Shown here one piece after another: positions 21,301 to 33,465 of a stretch of DNA of 62,500 bases (positions are counted from its first letter, which is position 1; each line of letters starts with the position of its first letter). The notes beneath the pieces are model-generated. The model searched no databases. It was not told the DNA's origin and saw nothing but the letters and a program-made list of their open reading frames with translations. Source of the DNA: Isochrysis galbana (Eukaryota; Haptophyta; Isochrysidales; Isochrysidaceae); contig CM030943.1 of the NCBI GenBank assembly GCA_018136815.1, forward strand, positions 2,849,403 through 2,911,902, read 5' to 3'. Made by a program: the position numbers and the translations under genes.

Positions 21301-23757
21301 TTGGTCCCTTCCCCAGTTCCCTCTTTAGCGGAGAAGCCGGTTCCAGGGAGGCCGTGCGCGCTGCTTCGGCCGGGAGTCGGAGAGAAGGGGGCAGGAGACT
21401 GTGGCTTCTCTTGTGTTCTTACTTTTATCGGATTATCCTCCTTGGAGTCCGTATGATCCCGCCTTGGTCTCCGCCAGGTTTATTGCTAGTAAGTATGTTG
21501 TCCATCCTAAGTGATGTTTCGTATATCCAATTCTCTCGCCGCCTGCGAGAGGTCCTCCGATGCTACAAGGTTGAAATCTTTATCCACCGTGTAAAGGGGG
21601 CTTATCATCCTCTTTATATGCTTATTACTCGGGGCGTGTAGCGCCATCTTCTCCCGTTGCCCCTTAAGTCTTTGGAAGAAACCGGTTTTCGCCGTTGCTA
21701 ATAGGTGGTATCTAGTGAAAATTGCCCTAAGGATCGATCTTGCAGACCTACCATCCGCGTTGCCATATTGAATGTTATAGAAGTCCGTAAGGATGTACCT
21801 CCACGCCAGGATACCTAAGTATCCCGAGGAGGGGTGAGGCCTGTCCACTTGGTAGCAAAAAAGACGCTGGGCTACTTCTGAGCCCGGCCTAAGATTAATC
21901 CCTATAAGACCCTCTATGAATTCGAAGACGGGCTCCGTCGCGATGCATACGGCCAAGTGCGTGGAGCTTTCGGGGGCAATACCACAGAAGCGGCATGTCG
22001 GGTCGTCCGCGAATCTGTTCGCCGTAGCTATTCTCCTATACAGGATGTGTTTGAAGTGCATGTACGAGTCCCTCGGAGTCAGAAAGTTGTATTTGTACAG
22101 CTGCGATATTTGCTTCCATTTTCCTGCGAGGGCCGGTAGTCTCTTTTCCCATCTTAATGTGGATTTCTGCTTCTTTGTTTTCCTCATCGCGAGGAACGCC
22201 TTAGTGAGCGCCTTAACATTGATGTCTTCTAGCGTTTTGCGGCTACGAGCGTCTTTAAGCGTGTATTCTTGCGGAATCGGGTACGCCGTCTCGGCAGGGC
22301 CATCGTATGCTCGTCCCCATTTCAACGGAGTGTATAGCTCGTCCGGTACTGACCGCGGGTTGACCCGCTCGTGGATATGAGGCTCTCCCATGACATTTAG
22401 CTTCACTACGTGATAGTCGCCATCCCGGCGTAGATAGTAGTTATGTTCTTTGTCCACTAGCATTTCACCTAGGTCGTGTGCGTCCGGATCCTCCTGGGGG
22501 GCTAACTCGTGCTCTTCCGGGGCCGGGGGGGAGCTACCACTTCCTTTTTCAAAAGATCTATATAGTTAGTGTTGGCTTCTGCTACTCTTGATCTCACCCA
22601 TTCTGCTATTTTCACCCACGACTTCAGAAAGGGGCCTGTCGATAAATAATTGCCTCTATGACGTATCCGGGTGAGGCAATCGCGAAGGTTGCCACCACCG
22701 GGTGGTGGTCTGATGCCGCCATGCCCGTGAAAAGTCTTAAATCTATATACGCCTTGTGCCATTTCCACGTGGAGTAATATTCCGCGGCGTATATACGGTC
22801 TATTCTAGTGAAGGTCTGATGACCGCACCTCGTGTATTGATCTCTAAGGCCGGGGTCGACCAATGTCTGGACGTCGGTAAGCCCTCGTGATGCTATCGCC
22901 CTTGCTAGGGCTCTGCCTCCCGAATTCGTGTACGGGGCCGCCCCCGGGTTAGACCTAGTATCTCTAGTGACGTTCTCTACGCAATTAAAATCGCCCGCTA
23001 GTATAGTGTGCGGAAGTATGTCCGCCGCCGCGTGCAGTATTTTTATTTCGTCCCTACGTTTAGTAGATTGCGCGTTAAGGTATACTGAAGAGAAAGTTAT
23101 CGTCTCATGTCCCATTTTAGCTTTAACTATTATCATCCTCCCCGGGATAACTACCGACCAAGATTCTACTACTACGTCGCCTCTGTCCTTTCTGATGGCT
23201 ATCGCCACTCCGCTCCCAGGGTCGCCCCTAGTCGCGGGAGATTGAAACCAGTCCCAACCCAGGGACCGGGCCAAACCTTGCACCCTAAGGTGCCACCCAT
23301 CGCTGTAATGGTGTAGTTCTTGCGCGTAAAGAACATGTATCCCTCCTAATTTCGCTTGAGCTAGCGTAGACGCTAGTTTATGTTTAGCTCCATTCATATT
23401 GTATGTCGCAATCTTTAGATCATTACTATTCACCATGACGGTAGAGGCAACTAACTCCGTTCACGCAGTACCCCGGATAAGCCTTATTAGGTTTCAGATT
23501 GCATTTGACCATACAAGTTTGTTTGCCCGTGACGGGATCTTTTACCCAACATCCGGGGATGTCGTGGCTTGAGGAGCATTGGACGATTTGGCGTCCTTTC
23601 ATGCGGTTGTTCTTGCATTCGCCGGCCATGAATCGGCGGCATGGCGCCGCCGCTCCAAGACCCATGAGGGCCCGGTAGTCCATGGCGTTACTGGCGTCCC
23701 TTTGACGCTTACGTTGCTCTGCTTTCGCCTTATCTTGTTCGCACGTACACTCCCCCA
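21301..23757 (-). mobile_element. LINE copy C, internally deleted
   Basis: Same family and strand as B. From 3' to 5' it has a partial 3' UTR (21301-21506, lacking the terminal part), the ORF2 C-terminus (21507-22660), an abrupt junction at about 22670, the endonuclease (22671-23436) and the ORF1 C-terminus (23426-23757). The junction fuses the endonuclease end (VVATFAIA) to the region RIRHRGNYLS, removing about 2.4 kb including all RT motifs. A G-run slip at about 22525 adds a frameshift. The 11-nt ORF1/ORF2 overlap (ATGGTGAATAG) is preserved. Confidence 0.88.
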
Positions 23758-24084
23758 CCCGGCGCTCGTCACTCTTCACGGGAATAGGCGCCTCGGACCA
23801 TCTGCTGCCTCTCTCTCGGCCCCGAACAATGCACGTCGGCTGGAGCGGAGGGAGACTCGAAGAGAGATAGAGTCTCGTAGCTTTTGTGTGTCCGGTGCCG
23901 TGTTGCCACGGGTGGACGTATGGCGTAGCCTCGACGCCGTCCAACAACGCCTTAGCCTTAGCGTAGTGCGTAGTGCTGTCGCATTCGCGAATCGACACTC
24001 GTTAGGCTTCTCTTCGTCGTTCGGCATTTATCGTTATAATTCTCTGCTTTCTCTCGTTCTCGGTCAAAAGCTTCGCTTGGATGC
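23758..24084 (-). other. Sequence upstream of copy C, open in the ORF1 frame
   Basis: The ORF1 frame of copy C continues open into sequence not shared with copy B (minus-strand ORF starting near 23998). It could be a divergent ORF1 N-terminus or a chance fusion at an insertion boundary; I cannot decide. Confidence 0.3.
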
Positions 24085-24330
24085 ATGGGATCGTGGGTTG
24101 TGGAGCGCCCTCTCTCTTTCTCTCGAAAGAGAAGGGAAGTTTCCCTACCTTTCTTCCTCCCAGGCGCCTCGCAAATAGGTTTAATTTGCTATCTCCCCTG
24201 CGTTTCTTTATCTGCTTCAGGGGGCAATTAGGTTTAATTTGCGACCTCTTCGTATCTCTCCCTGAGGCACATCGCACTCCTTTCGTCTTATTCGGTAGGT
24301 CTCTTGGAATCCTGCGCGGCAAGGTGTCGT
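24085..24330 (+). repeat. Dispersed repeat R1, copy 2
   Basis: Collinear with 10205-10450 over about 240 bp with small differences (see that entry). It is followed immediately by repeat R2. Confidence 0.75.
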
Positions 24331-24420
24331 TCCGTCAATTGTGGGACATGAGTCGAATTGAGCGATCGAATGTCCACAGTTGTATACAGAGCGTTATTTT
24401 AAAATTAAATGTAGACTAGC
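24326..24420 (+). repeat. Dispersed repeat R2, copy 1
   Basis: Contains ggtgtcgttccgtcaatt, gtcgaattgagcgatc, aatgtccacagtt and ttattttaaaattaaat in order. The reverse complement of 52148-52235 has the same series, so the element is dispersed and inverted there, where it lies inside a TIR-bounded repeat. Confidence 0.8.
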
Positions 24421-24494
24421 GTAACATTCCCTGCCGCCCAAAGGCATCTGTCTGCCTGGCGACCAGGGAAGGGGGGGGGGTTGTGGAAATCAAA

Positions 24495-24930
24495 GCCGCT
24501 TGGATTGTAACGAGATGAACGAGATGTAACGAGATGGCCTGATGGCCCGACGACGAGATGAACGAGATGGCCCTGGGGCCCGACGAGATGAACGAGATTT
24601 TCGGGTAACGGAATTGGACGAGGAGTTTCCCCACTAAGCTTGGTCGTAATGCGGTGAAACCGTTTTCCGAGACAAGCGGGAAACCGGGGCGGAAGGAACT
24701 GGCAAGGAAGTCGGCAGGAAGGCAGAGGAAATGTCTTGGCAAGGCGACGGAGGCAGGATTTTAACGGTAGACGGAGTGCAGAATTTTAACGGTAGGAAGG
24801 CAGGATATTTTAACAGTAGGAAGAGGCAGGATTTTTACCGTAGAAGAAGAGCGTGGAATTTTAACGGTAGAAGAAGGGCGTGGAATTTAACTGTAGAAGA
24901 AGAGCGGAGAGGAGAAGGAGCGGGGCTCGA
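24495..24930 (+). repeat. Two short degenerate tandem repeat arrays
   Basis: At 24505-24600, units built on cgagatgaacgagatggcc repeat three to four times. At 24755-24925, units of about 27-30 bp built on gaattttaacggtagaagaag repeat about six times. No coding role seen. Confidence 0.7.
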
Positions 24931-24934
24931 ACTG

Positions 24935-25022
24935 CAGAGCGCTCCGTCCGGACTCGAACTCGCGACCCAGAGCAAAAGGTTGGTGGAGGCGGTGGGTTGA
25001 ACCACTATGCCACGCGAGAGTT
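24935..25022 (-). other. tRNA-like sequence, possible SINE head
   Basis: On the minus strand an A-box-like TGGCATAGTGG is followed about 40 bp later by a B-box-like GAGTTCGAGTCC, the spacing of an RNA polymerase III internal promoter. A full acceptor stem cannot be paired, so this is more likely a tRNA-derived SINE fragment or tRNA pseudogene than a working tRNA. Confidence 0.4.
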
Positions 25023-25648
25023 TACGTAGCCATAGGGCCGATGGGAAGGGCTGAGAACCGCCCTATATACTCTGGGTTTTTTTTCTCTTCTTTTTCACTT
25101 TTCTTCTTCTTTCTTCCTCTGTTCTTTTTACTGTTTACTGTTTTTTTCTTTTACTGTTATTTCTTTTTGCCTCTGAGACATCGCGAATGCGACAGGGGTC
25201 AGCTCGAGGGCAGGCCCACGCAGGGCGTGGGAGTGCGAATCACGGCCCGCGCCCACTAGGGGTCTGGGCCAGTGTGGTGATTGCCCAGCCCCTGCCAAAG
25301 GGCAGGGGCTGTGGTTGATTGTACGGGCCCACCCCTGGGGGTGTCCGCGATGGAGAGAGGGGGGCGCGAGGCCCCCATTGACCCCCACTTATAAAAGTAG
25401 GTGATACCTTATAAAGTACATATAATATAATGGCCAACAATCTCTGTTTGGTGTGTGTGCGTGGTGTGCGGTGTGAAACATCTGTGGAACATCTACTTTG
25501 GCCGTGTGCAACACTTAGGTGTGGAACACTTGATTTTGATGTGAAACACTGCGCCCCCCCGGAGGGGGGGAGGGGGGCCAGGTGTGAAACGTTTCTACAC
25601 GAACCCTAGCGCTGCCGCTCGCCCGCTGCTGTCGTCATGCTGCCGCGC
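25023..25648. other. Intergenic, no gene seen
   Basis: T-rich stretch (25075-25165), then GC-rich inverted segments around cccagcccctgcc and ggcaggggctg at about 25288-25315. No gene recognised. Confidence 0.35.
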
Positions 25649-25927
25649 CTACAGCATGCTGTCCCCCATGGGGGAGGCTAGCATGGCTGCTATGGGTGGT
25701 GTGGCCGGGGCCACAAGCCGTGTGGCGCGACCGGGGTCGCACGCACCTGCTCGGCCTCTGATGGCGGACGCGGACGCTTCGCCAGCGACTGCTCCGTGGG
25801 GGCTGGGGGCGCCGCCCTCGGCGGGGGGGGCCAGTGGAGTCACGCCGGCGCGCTCCATCGCGCAACCAAGTATAAACTTAGTTGGGCAAACGGCAAGGAG
25901 ACGAGCCGTAGTAGTCGCCGCTCTCAA
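25649..25927 (-). other. Possible 5' fragment of a LINE-like ORF1
   Basis: On the minus strand, sequence containing caactaagtttatacttgg leads into an ATG with the context gATGGAGCGCGC, the same start context as LINE copy D (ATG at 58662). The frame is then Pro/Ala/Gly-rich, as in the N-terminus of that ORF1. The motif aaccaagtataaacttagtt recurs at 47773-47792. Similarity is limited, so the assignment is tentative. Confidence 0.3.
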
Positions 25928-26139
25928 GCCGTATCACGCTAGGACTACAGCCGTTGGAGCGTTCGCTCGCCGCTACTTTCCTCTCCGTCCGCTCAGAACA
26001 TGCCACCTTGGTTGCCATGGCACCTTCTTGTATTTGAACTACAACAACACAAAAGAAATCACACGATGAGTTGTCGAAACAAAAGGTCGGGGACGATTGG
26101 ATTGTCTTTCATTGATTTTTGCTACCGCTTGCGGCCTCC

Positions 26140-26290
26140 ATCCAAAAGATTGCTTCGAAATCGACGTGAGGATCTTACCCCAAGCAAGCCCGGACTCGAA
26201 CTCAGCTAGGTGACGCTGCTCGGCTCTCAAACTCGCAACATAGCCATGCGACGCACACCATTGCGCGACACGCTTTCTAGAGATTTCGCC
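26140..26290 (-). other. Second tRNA-like region
   Basis: The minus strand has two B-box-like blocks, GAGTTCGAGTCCGGG (near 26186-26200) and a weaker gcgagtttgagagcc, close to an ATGGT/GCATGGCTATG stretch. It shares the ccggactcgaactc core with 24947-24960. It is too degenerate to call a tRNA. Confidence 0.25.
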
Positions 26291-26434
26291 TACCGGCGCG
26301 TCGCTCTTGACTCGTACGACAGCCTCGCTCCTCTACAACGGTACTTATGCCGTTTTAGGCTTAACGGACCATTTTATGAAAAATCTGAGATTTCGAGACG
26401 GCCCTAGACGAAACGGCGCGTCATGCCGTCATCA

Positions 26435-29400
26435 TCACAGCGAGGCGGCTTCAATCAGCGCCTTCACGTAGGGATTTTCGGAAACTTGAATAGATTCAGC
26501 CAGTTGGCGTACAGCAGAAACCTATATTCGTTGGGCGGATGGAGTGGTAAGCTGAGATGGAACACGTGACATGCTTACGTGATCGAGTTCCCAGACGGGT
26601 GCAGATCAACGGAGTTGGTGATAACAGCGGATGAAAAACATGGGCGGAGATGGCCATATGCGCATAATCTAATTGGCATGGTCCTCCGAGGATCATGGGT
26701 GGAAGCCTTGGGTAGATGCAAAGGGCTTACCTGCTCCTCAGCCTGCATTTTACTCAGGTCCAACTCCACGAACTTTAGGACGTTCTTCTTCAATTGCTTC
26801 AAGCCTGACTGCCGATCTACATCGGCAATCTCGCGCAGACGCGCGCGCTTGGCAACAACAGTAGGCGGCACTTCAGCTCCTCCCTGAGTTGAGCCCTGTG
26901 TGCTTGCACCCTCGAGCTGAGCCAGCTTGCGCTTCGCTGCATCTATAACGGAAGGCGGAAAACCACAGGCCGACGCTACGGCGATGCCATACGACTGATC
27001 CGATGGTCCGTCTTCCACCTGTGTGCAACGGCGGGCGGCCGCATTCAAGGCATCGGGTACGATGCTGATGGCGTCTAACGGCCGCAACCCATGTAATCTG
27101 ATCGAGCTAGCGAGGTTATTAGGCTAAACGTGGGCTCACCTTGAAGAGCATGGTAAGGTCATGACCGTCAACATGAGCAGCGACGTGTTTGTTGCCCACC
27201 GAGATCTCTTTTTGAGCGAGCGCGGTGAGCTCATGGAAATGGGTAGCAAAAAGTGTAAGCGAGCCGCGGGCAACCAGTTGCGAGCAGATTGCCATGGCAA
27301 TGCCGTATCTGCCGAGGGATCAATGTGGAAAATCTCAAAGCGACCGTGGACTCTAAGCCAGACCAAGCTCGGAGTATCTTTGGATGACTCCACCTGCTTC
27401 AACGACGCGCTTTTTCGCACGCATGCAGGCAGGCATAGCTCAAGGTCCCATATGGCGTGTGCCATCCTCGAATCCATGGGCGGCCGACGCACCCATCGTA
27501 AGTGGACGTCCCCCTTCCAAGTTCATCAATGATGACAAGAGAGGATGGCGTCGCCGCACGCAGAATGGTGGCACTTTCGAGCATCTCTGCCATAAACCTA
27601 AATACAGCATCAGTGGCTCGAGGTGAGTAACGCATGCAGTATGTTGCCGGGGATTTCGGCATTGCCTACTCATGTATCTCATGATCTGTGAAATTATCAA
27701 GCCGTCTGAGATATGCACAACTGCCGTTCGCACTTAGGCGCAAGTGGCACATCTGCGTGTTTGAGGTCTGCACTCCCTCATACGCAAGGGCAAGGCACGT
27801 ACGTGGAGACGCCGCGCGACTGCATATCTCCAGCGCCGACCCGTGCCAGAATGGCGTCAACTGGCGACAAGATAGCACGATCGCAGGGCACGAAGCAACC
27901 AACCTGGACGAGCAAGATGAGCGGATGTATACTAGGCACGCCATCTACCTTACGAGCATTTGAGCAGCCTGAGTGAGGCAACGCTTGCTGGCTTCGATCT
28001 TCCCCAATGAGGCGGTAGCGCGGCAAGAAGCCTACCTGTGCAAGAAGGACGCATGCACCAACCGAGCGGATGTACGTCGACTTGCCTCCACAATTTGGAC
28101 CAGTTACTATCACCAGCGAAGGTTCACCCGCTGCGGGAGCCGCCAAGGCTACGTCGCCCGTAGCAACGGTGTCGATGGGTGGGCCTGAAGAGCCGGTAGA
28201 ACTTTCGCGGGCATCTGTAGAGTCTCTGGAGATGTGAGATTGAAGCCGGACATCGTTTTTGATGAAGGTGCCAGTGCCTACGAACGGAACACGAGTGTGA
28301 GCGCAGGGATATCGAGCCGGTAGCATGAGGAAGGTGGTCCAATCAACTAAGTGCGCCTCGATCGCACGGCCTTTGAAGTGGGCTGTTGGCGCACCTCCAC
28401 CGGAGCTCTCCATGCGCTCAACACAAGGATGCCTCGCGCCTTCCAGGATGAGCGTTCGCGGCGCGTCTGGGCCGAGTAGCACAGGACGAACGTAGGGCTC
28501 CGGGGCAGACACTGATACCGTCGCGAAGGCAAGGAGCACCTGTGGTGGACGTTGAGCAATCGGGTGAACGGCAGTCCGCAGCATTCGTCACTCGAACACT
28601 GCGTTTACATAAGAGCGATAAGGTCGACACATAGGGTACAAGGTGCCAGAGGGCCCGAGGAGATTTCACGAGCAATTGGGGCGGGACAGACTACGCCGCG
28701 GCTGCCTCACATCAAGCATCGAGAGAAGTGTAGAGAGCTCCGAGATCAAAGGGCAGAAAGTTGCCGCGGTATCTACAACTTTGGCAACAAGTGCGGCCTG
28801 CTCGTTCGCGTACCTGGTAGATAGACGGGATTCAATGGGAAAATAGACGAGCAATGTTGTAAGTCAATCGCATTCGCTTCCATCTGGGCAGCTGGCGGGC
28901 AGTGCTCGGTTCAATTGCAGACGGGCGCACCTGCTTGAAAGCTCCTTGTATTTAGCCGCAAGTTTCTCGAGCTTGGCGTCGCGAAAGCAGACTCCGTCCT
29001 TCTTGGTGGCCAGAATTGTCAGGTCGTTGTCCCGGAGCACCTAAGCCAGCCGGCCGTTTGGGCTCAACGCTACTCAATCAGACGTATGCAAGCGCCAAAC
29101 GCTGCGGCGGCAGAGCTCAACCCGGGGGCGCGGCCATGAGAGTACGTCAATGTGGCGAGATCGTCGCGATGGCAGCGAGATTAGTTGCGATACACAAGTG
29201 AAAAATCGTCGTGAGCGTGGGCAGGGATGCCTAGGTGGCATGGACAAGTGGCGAGGATGGGAGTTGGCAGGTATACTAACCTTCTCGTCTTTGCGTGAGA
29301 CGCGGAAGTGGTATCCATGCGGAGCGCCATTTTCGAGCTTTAGACGTGAGTCGTCGACGCCGAGGTGATCAATCATGGCGGAGTGCGCCCTGTCGATTTT

Positions 29401-32400
29401 GTCCACGACCTATGACGGCAGACATTACTCGTCATCGTGCGCTGGCGCGTTGATGCACCGACGCTGTGGGATCACCCTGCCCGTGCGAGAAAACTTGCAT
29501 CGACGCGGGCCACACACACCTGGTCCCTTTGCTCGCCAAGCTCTGCTAGCCCTGCATCGAAGTGGGGACGGATTAGGTACTCGTGCCGTGCCAGAGCCTC
29601 AAGATCAACTGCTGCGGAAACGAGGCCACGAAAACGTTCGAAGTTGGCATCCACCTGTCAAGGGGAGTCAAGAGGATGAAAGAAAAGAAAGTGATGCCAT
29701 TCGTCGGCTGCGTAGTACTCGCAATTTCTCCCGAGCCACGCCTGCGCGCCGCCGCCGTGACTGAGATCTTGCCCACCTGGCGTAATGGGTCGGTGAACAC
29801 GTGAGCCACGAGCGCCTTCCCTTCCTCTCCTTCTGGGCCCTCGACGTATTCGTCGCCATCGAGAGTGGAGAGCAGACGAGGCATGCCGCCTAGCAATGAG
29901 TACAAGAGCACCACGTCCTGAGCGATAGCAAGCACGTCATGGGCGCGATCGGAAGAGCTTGACATGTTTACAAGGCAGTGGTGCCCAGGACGAGGCTTTC
30001 GGCATCAGCCAAAAGCTGAGCTCAATGGTGGCCGCCTTGTAAGCCGCGGAATGTGCCGCTGCGCATATCCTCTGCGAGACAAAAGCTCTGGAGTCCCATA
30101 CGATGGTCTACTGGCCCGCGTCCACGCACTCCGAGCCCTTCGGACCCGGGCTAGCTCGCATCTCTCCCGCCGATCAATTACTCACCTGGAGTGCGGCTCG
30201 GCCGGAAAAAAGCCGGCGTTGCAGCCTGTCGAGATCCGCCGCCATTGATGGCAGGCATGTGTCGCGCAACGTAGCCCTCAGCGCAAAGCTTGAAATGAAC
30301 GTTTGGACAAGGTCGAGCCTGAAGTTTTGAAATAGGAAACCCGTGGCTGGTTTAACGTTCGCGCGCAAGCGGAGGAACGCCTTGGCGCATCGTCAGGGTG
30401 CGCTCCGTTCATTGGTATGGTTGAATAGTGGCAGCACACCTCTGGTTGATATCGAAAGCGGACAGCAATGGTTGCTTCAGCCAGGTGCGCAGGAGCCTGC
30501 CACCTCCGGCCGTCTTGCAAACTGAGAAGATTCCGAGAAGAGACGAATTTTTGTCGGGTTCGGATGGCTGCGGCTCGACTGAGAGTGCACGTCTGACACG
30601 GAAGCAAAGGGATGCAAGAGCGGGTGCATGGGTGGGGAGTAGCATTTGAGTTGGGAGTGCCTGACACGGCTACAAGGCACTTCGGGACGTGACCGCTGCA
30701 ATGAGGGCAAGGAGTCGAGCTTACAGCGCGGAGGCATCGAGCCTCACGAACTGCCGCGGCTCGATCCAATCAAGAGACCATTGCCCATGCGTATCAGCAC
30801 AACGCGCGAGGTCGAGGTACCTGCCGGGTCATGGGATTATCCTCAAAGTGCGGATTATGAGGCATCGCTGTGACGGGAAGCTGCAAGTCGCCGCGTCTTG
30901 CGTGGTCCCGTGTATCCGCGGCAGTGCTGTGACTCATAGGAGCAAAGGGCACATGCGTGTTGAAGCACCGGAAGAGCGCTGCGAAGCATCCAACCGGTAG
31001 CTGTTGTTGTGATTCGAAGCAGCGCGCGTGCACATGCGGTGCGCTGTTGTCTTCAGAGCCGAGTAGGCGGCGCAAATCCTGCATGGGAGCACTGGTTGCA
31101 GCTCATGGCCTAAGGGCTTTGTGAAAGGGTAGCGGTGCTAGCTCTGCGTCAATGAGCGCTCCTACCTCCTGTGTGCAAGAGCGTGTGAGGAGCCGGGTTA
31201 CGTGAAGGAGCGTGCCTGCTCTGCATGCTTGCTGTTGAAGGCACCCTTAGTTGCCTCAGAGCTCGTAACCTCGCAAATCTCGAGCATCTGCTCTAGAGTT
31301 TTGCGCTCACTCTTGTCCATCTCGGCTGGGATTAGGACCTCGCGCGTGCCCTGTTTGGCAGAGAGGACTTGTGATGATTTGGGCACAACCCGAGAACACA
31401 TGCGGCGATAGTAGACAAAGACAATCGCCACAATGAGATGTGAGACATGCAGTTGAGTTGAGGAGATGAATGGTTATCCCACAGAAGGCATTTGCAGACT
31501 AGGTGGCTACAGAGCTTGGTCTAGGCAACGAAATCTTGGTTCGGCTGGGGTTCGCACTCTCCTGCTGACACAGCAGCGATTCAAGCGTGCAGAGGTTCTC
31601 GTCGTCCTCAAATTCCGAAGTGCCAATCGCGCGCGCTGCAATGTCGACGAAGGCCACGCCCACGAGGCGTGCGTTGCCCGAGTAGCCCTTTGAGCCAGCT
31701 GTGCGGCCAAGACGTACCGCTGCGATGACTGCGCAACGCCAGTGCAGGTGAGCCAAGGTGAGCGGAGACGAGGAGGCGTGGAAGGGGAGTGCCGACACGA
31801 GCTTTGAAGGAGGGGAGCCGTGCCGCGTGCGAGCTGGGTGTGCGCGAATTCCGATCGTTGAAGAAGGTTGCACACAAATGCAGAGACGGAGTCGGGACGC
31901 GATGCACCCACGCGCTTGCAGTTTCGCCGCATCCATTTTCCAGGTCGCCTCAGCACAGCTTCAATTTCCCCACAAGCTCTCCATTAGGCCGCCTCCACTT
32001 CCTGCATCCTCCCAAGTGCCGTCAAAGCTGCGCCGCCACTTCCCCTTTCCTGCTCCCCACTCACTCTTCACCTGTGGAAGCGTCTGCTGGCAGCTCTCCG
32101 TTCACCAGGCACTCCTCCTCGAAGGAGCCAATGTTGCCGGGCGAGCCCTTCCTGCAAAGTACCCATTTGCCGCCCACAAGACTGTAAACCTCAACCCTCC
32201 GCCTCTCCCTCAGCAAGCACGAGCGTATCACCTCGCCTCCCATCTTCCGATTGATGGGAAGGTATGGCATGCTCACTCCCTCCACCACCCACGCTTTTAA
32301 AGCCGCGGAAGAGCGGAAGTAAGAGTGAGAGACATGGAGAGCGTCCCTCCCCAACGTCAGAAAGTGGTCCTTCTTCTCATACAACCGGATCAGGTCGGCG

Positions 32401-32522
32401 GGGGGCGGGGGGAGGGAGCGGGAAAAGGCGAGAATGGAACGGCCGTCCGCGCTCGACACCGTCTCGTCGCTCTCGGGGCGCTCAGAGGGCTGGGTGAGCC
32501 CGAGGAGGAAGGCAGCGGACAT
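26435..32522 (-). CDS. MSH2: MSH2, DNA mismatch-repair MutS homologue, about 19 exons
   Basis: Partner of MSH6/MSH3 in nuclear mismatch recognition. Exons in order: 32522-32072, 31728-31558, 31367-31216, 31078-30969, 30820-30725, 30592-30440, 30318-30186, 29917-29777, 29654-29520, 29409-29281, 29040-28931, 28813-28711, 28539-28395, 28277-28036, 27903-27803, 27597-27493, 27308-27140, 27018-26731 and 26521-26435. These total 3021 nt and 1006 residues (human MSH2 has 934). The N-terminal MutS I domain is in exon 1 ([18 protein letters not shown]), connector and lever domains in the middle. Walker A is GPNCGGKST at 736-744, Walker [15 protein letters not shown] has Asp815/Glu816, then [21 protein letters not shown] following Walker A separates it from MSH6. 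One intron (31215-31079) has a GC donor. The 117-bp intron 28394-28278 stays open in frame and could be retained. Confidence 0.93.
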
Positions 32523-32809
32523 GGGGGAAGGGGAGGAGAGAGTAGAGGGGTGAGACGGAGGGCGAGGCTGGGCGGGACTTGTTTTCAGAGGAGAAATCAC
32601 GTGAAACTAGGGAGAAGAAGATGTATGAGAGGAGGGGAGATTTGAGAGGGTTCATGCTCAAGTGGGAGCACGGAGCCTCCTCGACAGCGAATAAGGAGGA
32701 CCGATACGAGAGAAGAAGGGATGGGATCCCCCACCAGGAGTTTCGTGGTTTGCTCTCTCTCTCTTGTCCCTTTCTTCTCTTCGCGCGCAGCAGCCTCGGC
32801 TGGCTCGGG

Positions 32810-33420
32810 GAAGGGGGGAGGGGAGGGAAAAGGCGGGAGAGAGGGGGGGGGGGAGCGAGGAGAGAGAGAGAGGGAGAGGGGGCGGGAGAGAGAGGAGAGA
32901 GGGAGGGAGAGAGAGAAGAGAGAGAGAGAAGAGAGAGAAGGGAGAAGAGAGAGGGGGGGGGAGGGGAAAGGCGGGAGAGAGAGGGGGGGAGAGGAGAGAG
33001 AGAGAGGGAGAGGGGGGCGGGAGAGAGAGGAGAGAGAAGAGAGAGAGAGAAGAGAGAGAGAAGAGAGAGGGAGGGAGGGAGGGAGAGAGAGAGAGAGCGA
33101 GAGAGAAGGAGAGAGAGAGGGAGAGAGAGGGGGGGACGGGGGGGGAGGAGGGAGAGAGGGAGAGAAGAGAGGGGAGAGAAGAGAGAGGAGTGAAGAGAGA
33201 GAGAAGAGAGAGAGAAGAGAGAGGGAGGGAGGGAGGGAGAGAGAGAGAGAGAGAGAGAGAGAAGGAGAGAAGAGAGGGGAGAGAAGAGAGAGGAGTGAAG
33301 GAAGAGAGAGAGAAGAGAGAGAGAAGAGAGAGGGAGGGAGGGAGAGAGAGAGAGAGAGAGAGAGAAGGAGAGAGAGAGGGAGGAGAGAGAGAGGGAGCGA
33401 GAGAGAGAGAGAAGAGAGAG
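32810..33420. repeat. About 610-bp GA (polypurine) tract between divergent genes
   Basis: GAGAGA/GGGAGA sequence almost free of pyrimidines on the plus strand, within the divergent spacer between MSH2 (start 32522, minus) and the Ulp1-like gene (start 33466, plus). Internal blocks of about 100 bp recur. Long ORFs across it (Ser/Leu/Pro or Arg/Glu/Gly only) are translation artefacts. It could form triplex (H-DNA); any promoter role is inferred. Confidence 0.85.
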
Positions 33421-33465
33421 GGGCCCCTTTCCCGCTTTCCCCCCCTTCCGCCCGCACCCCGCCCC

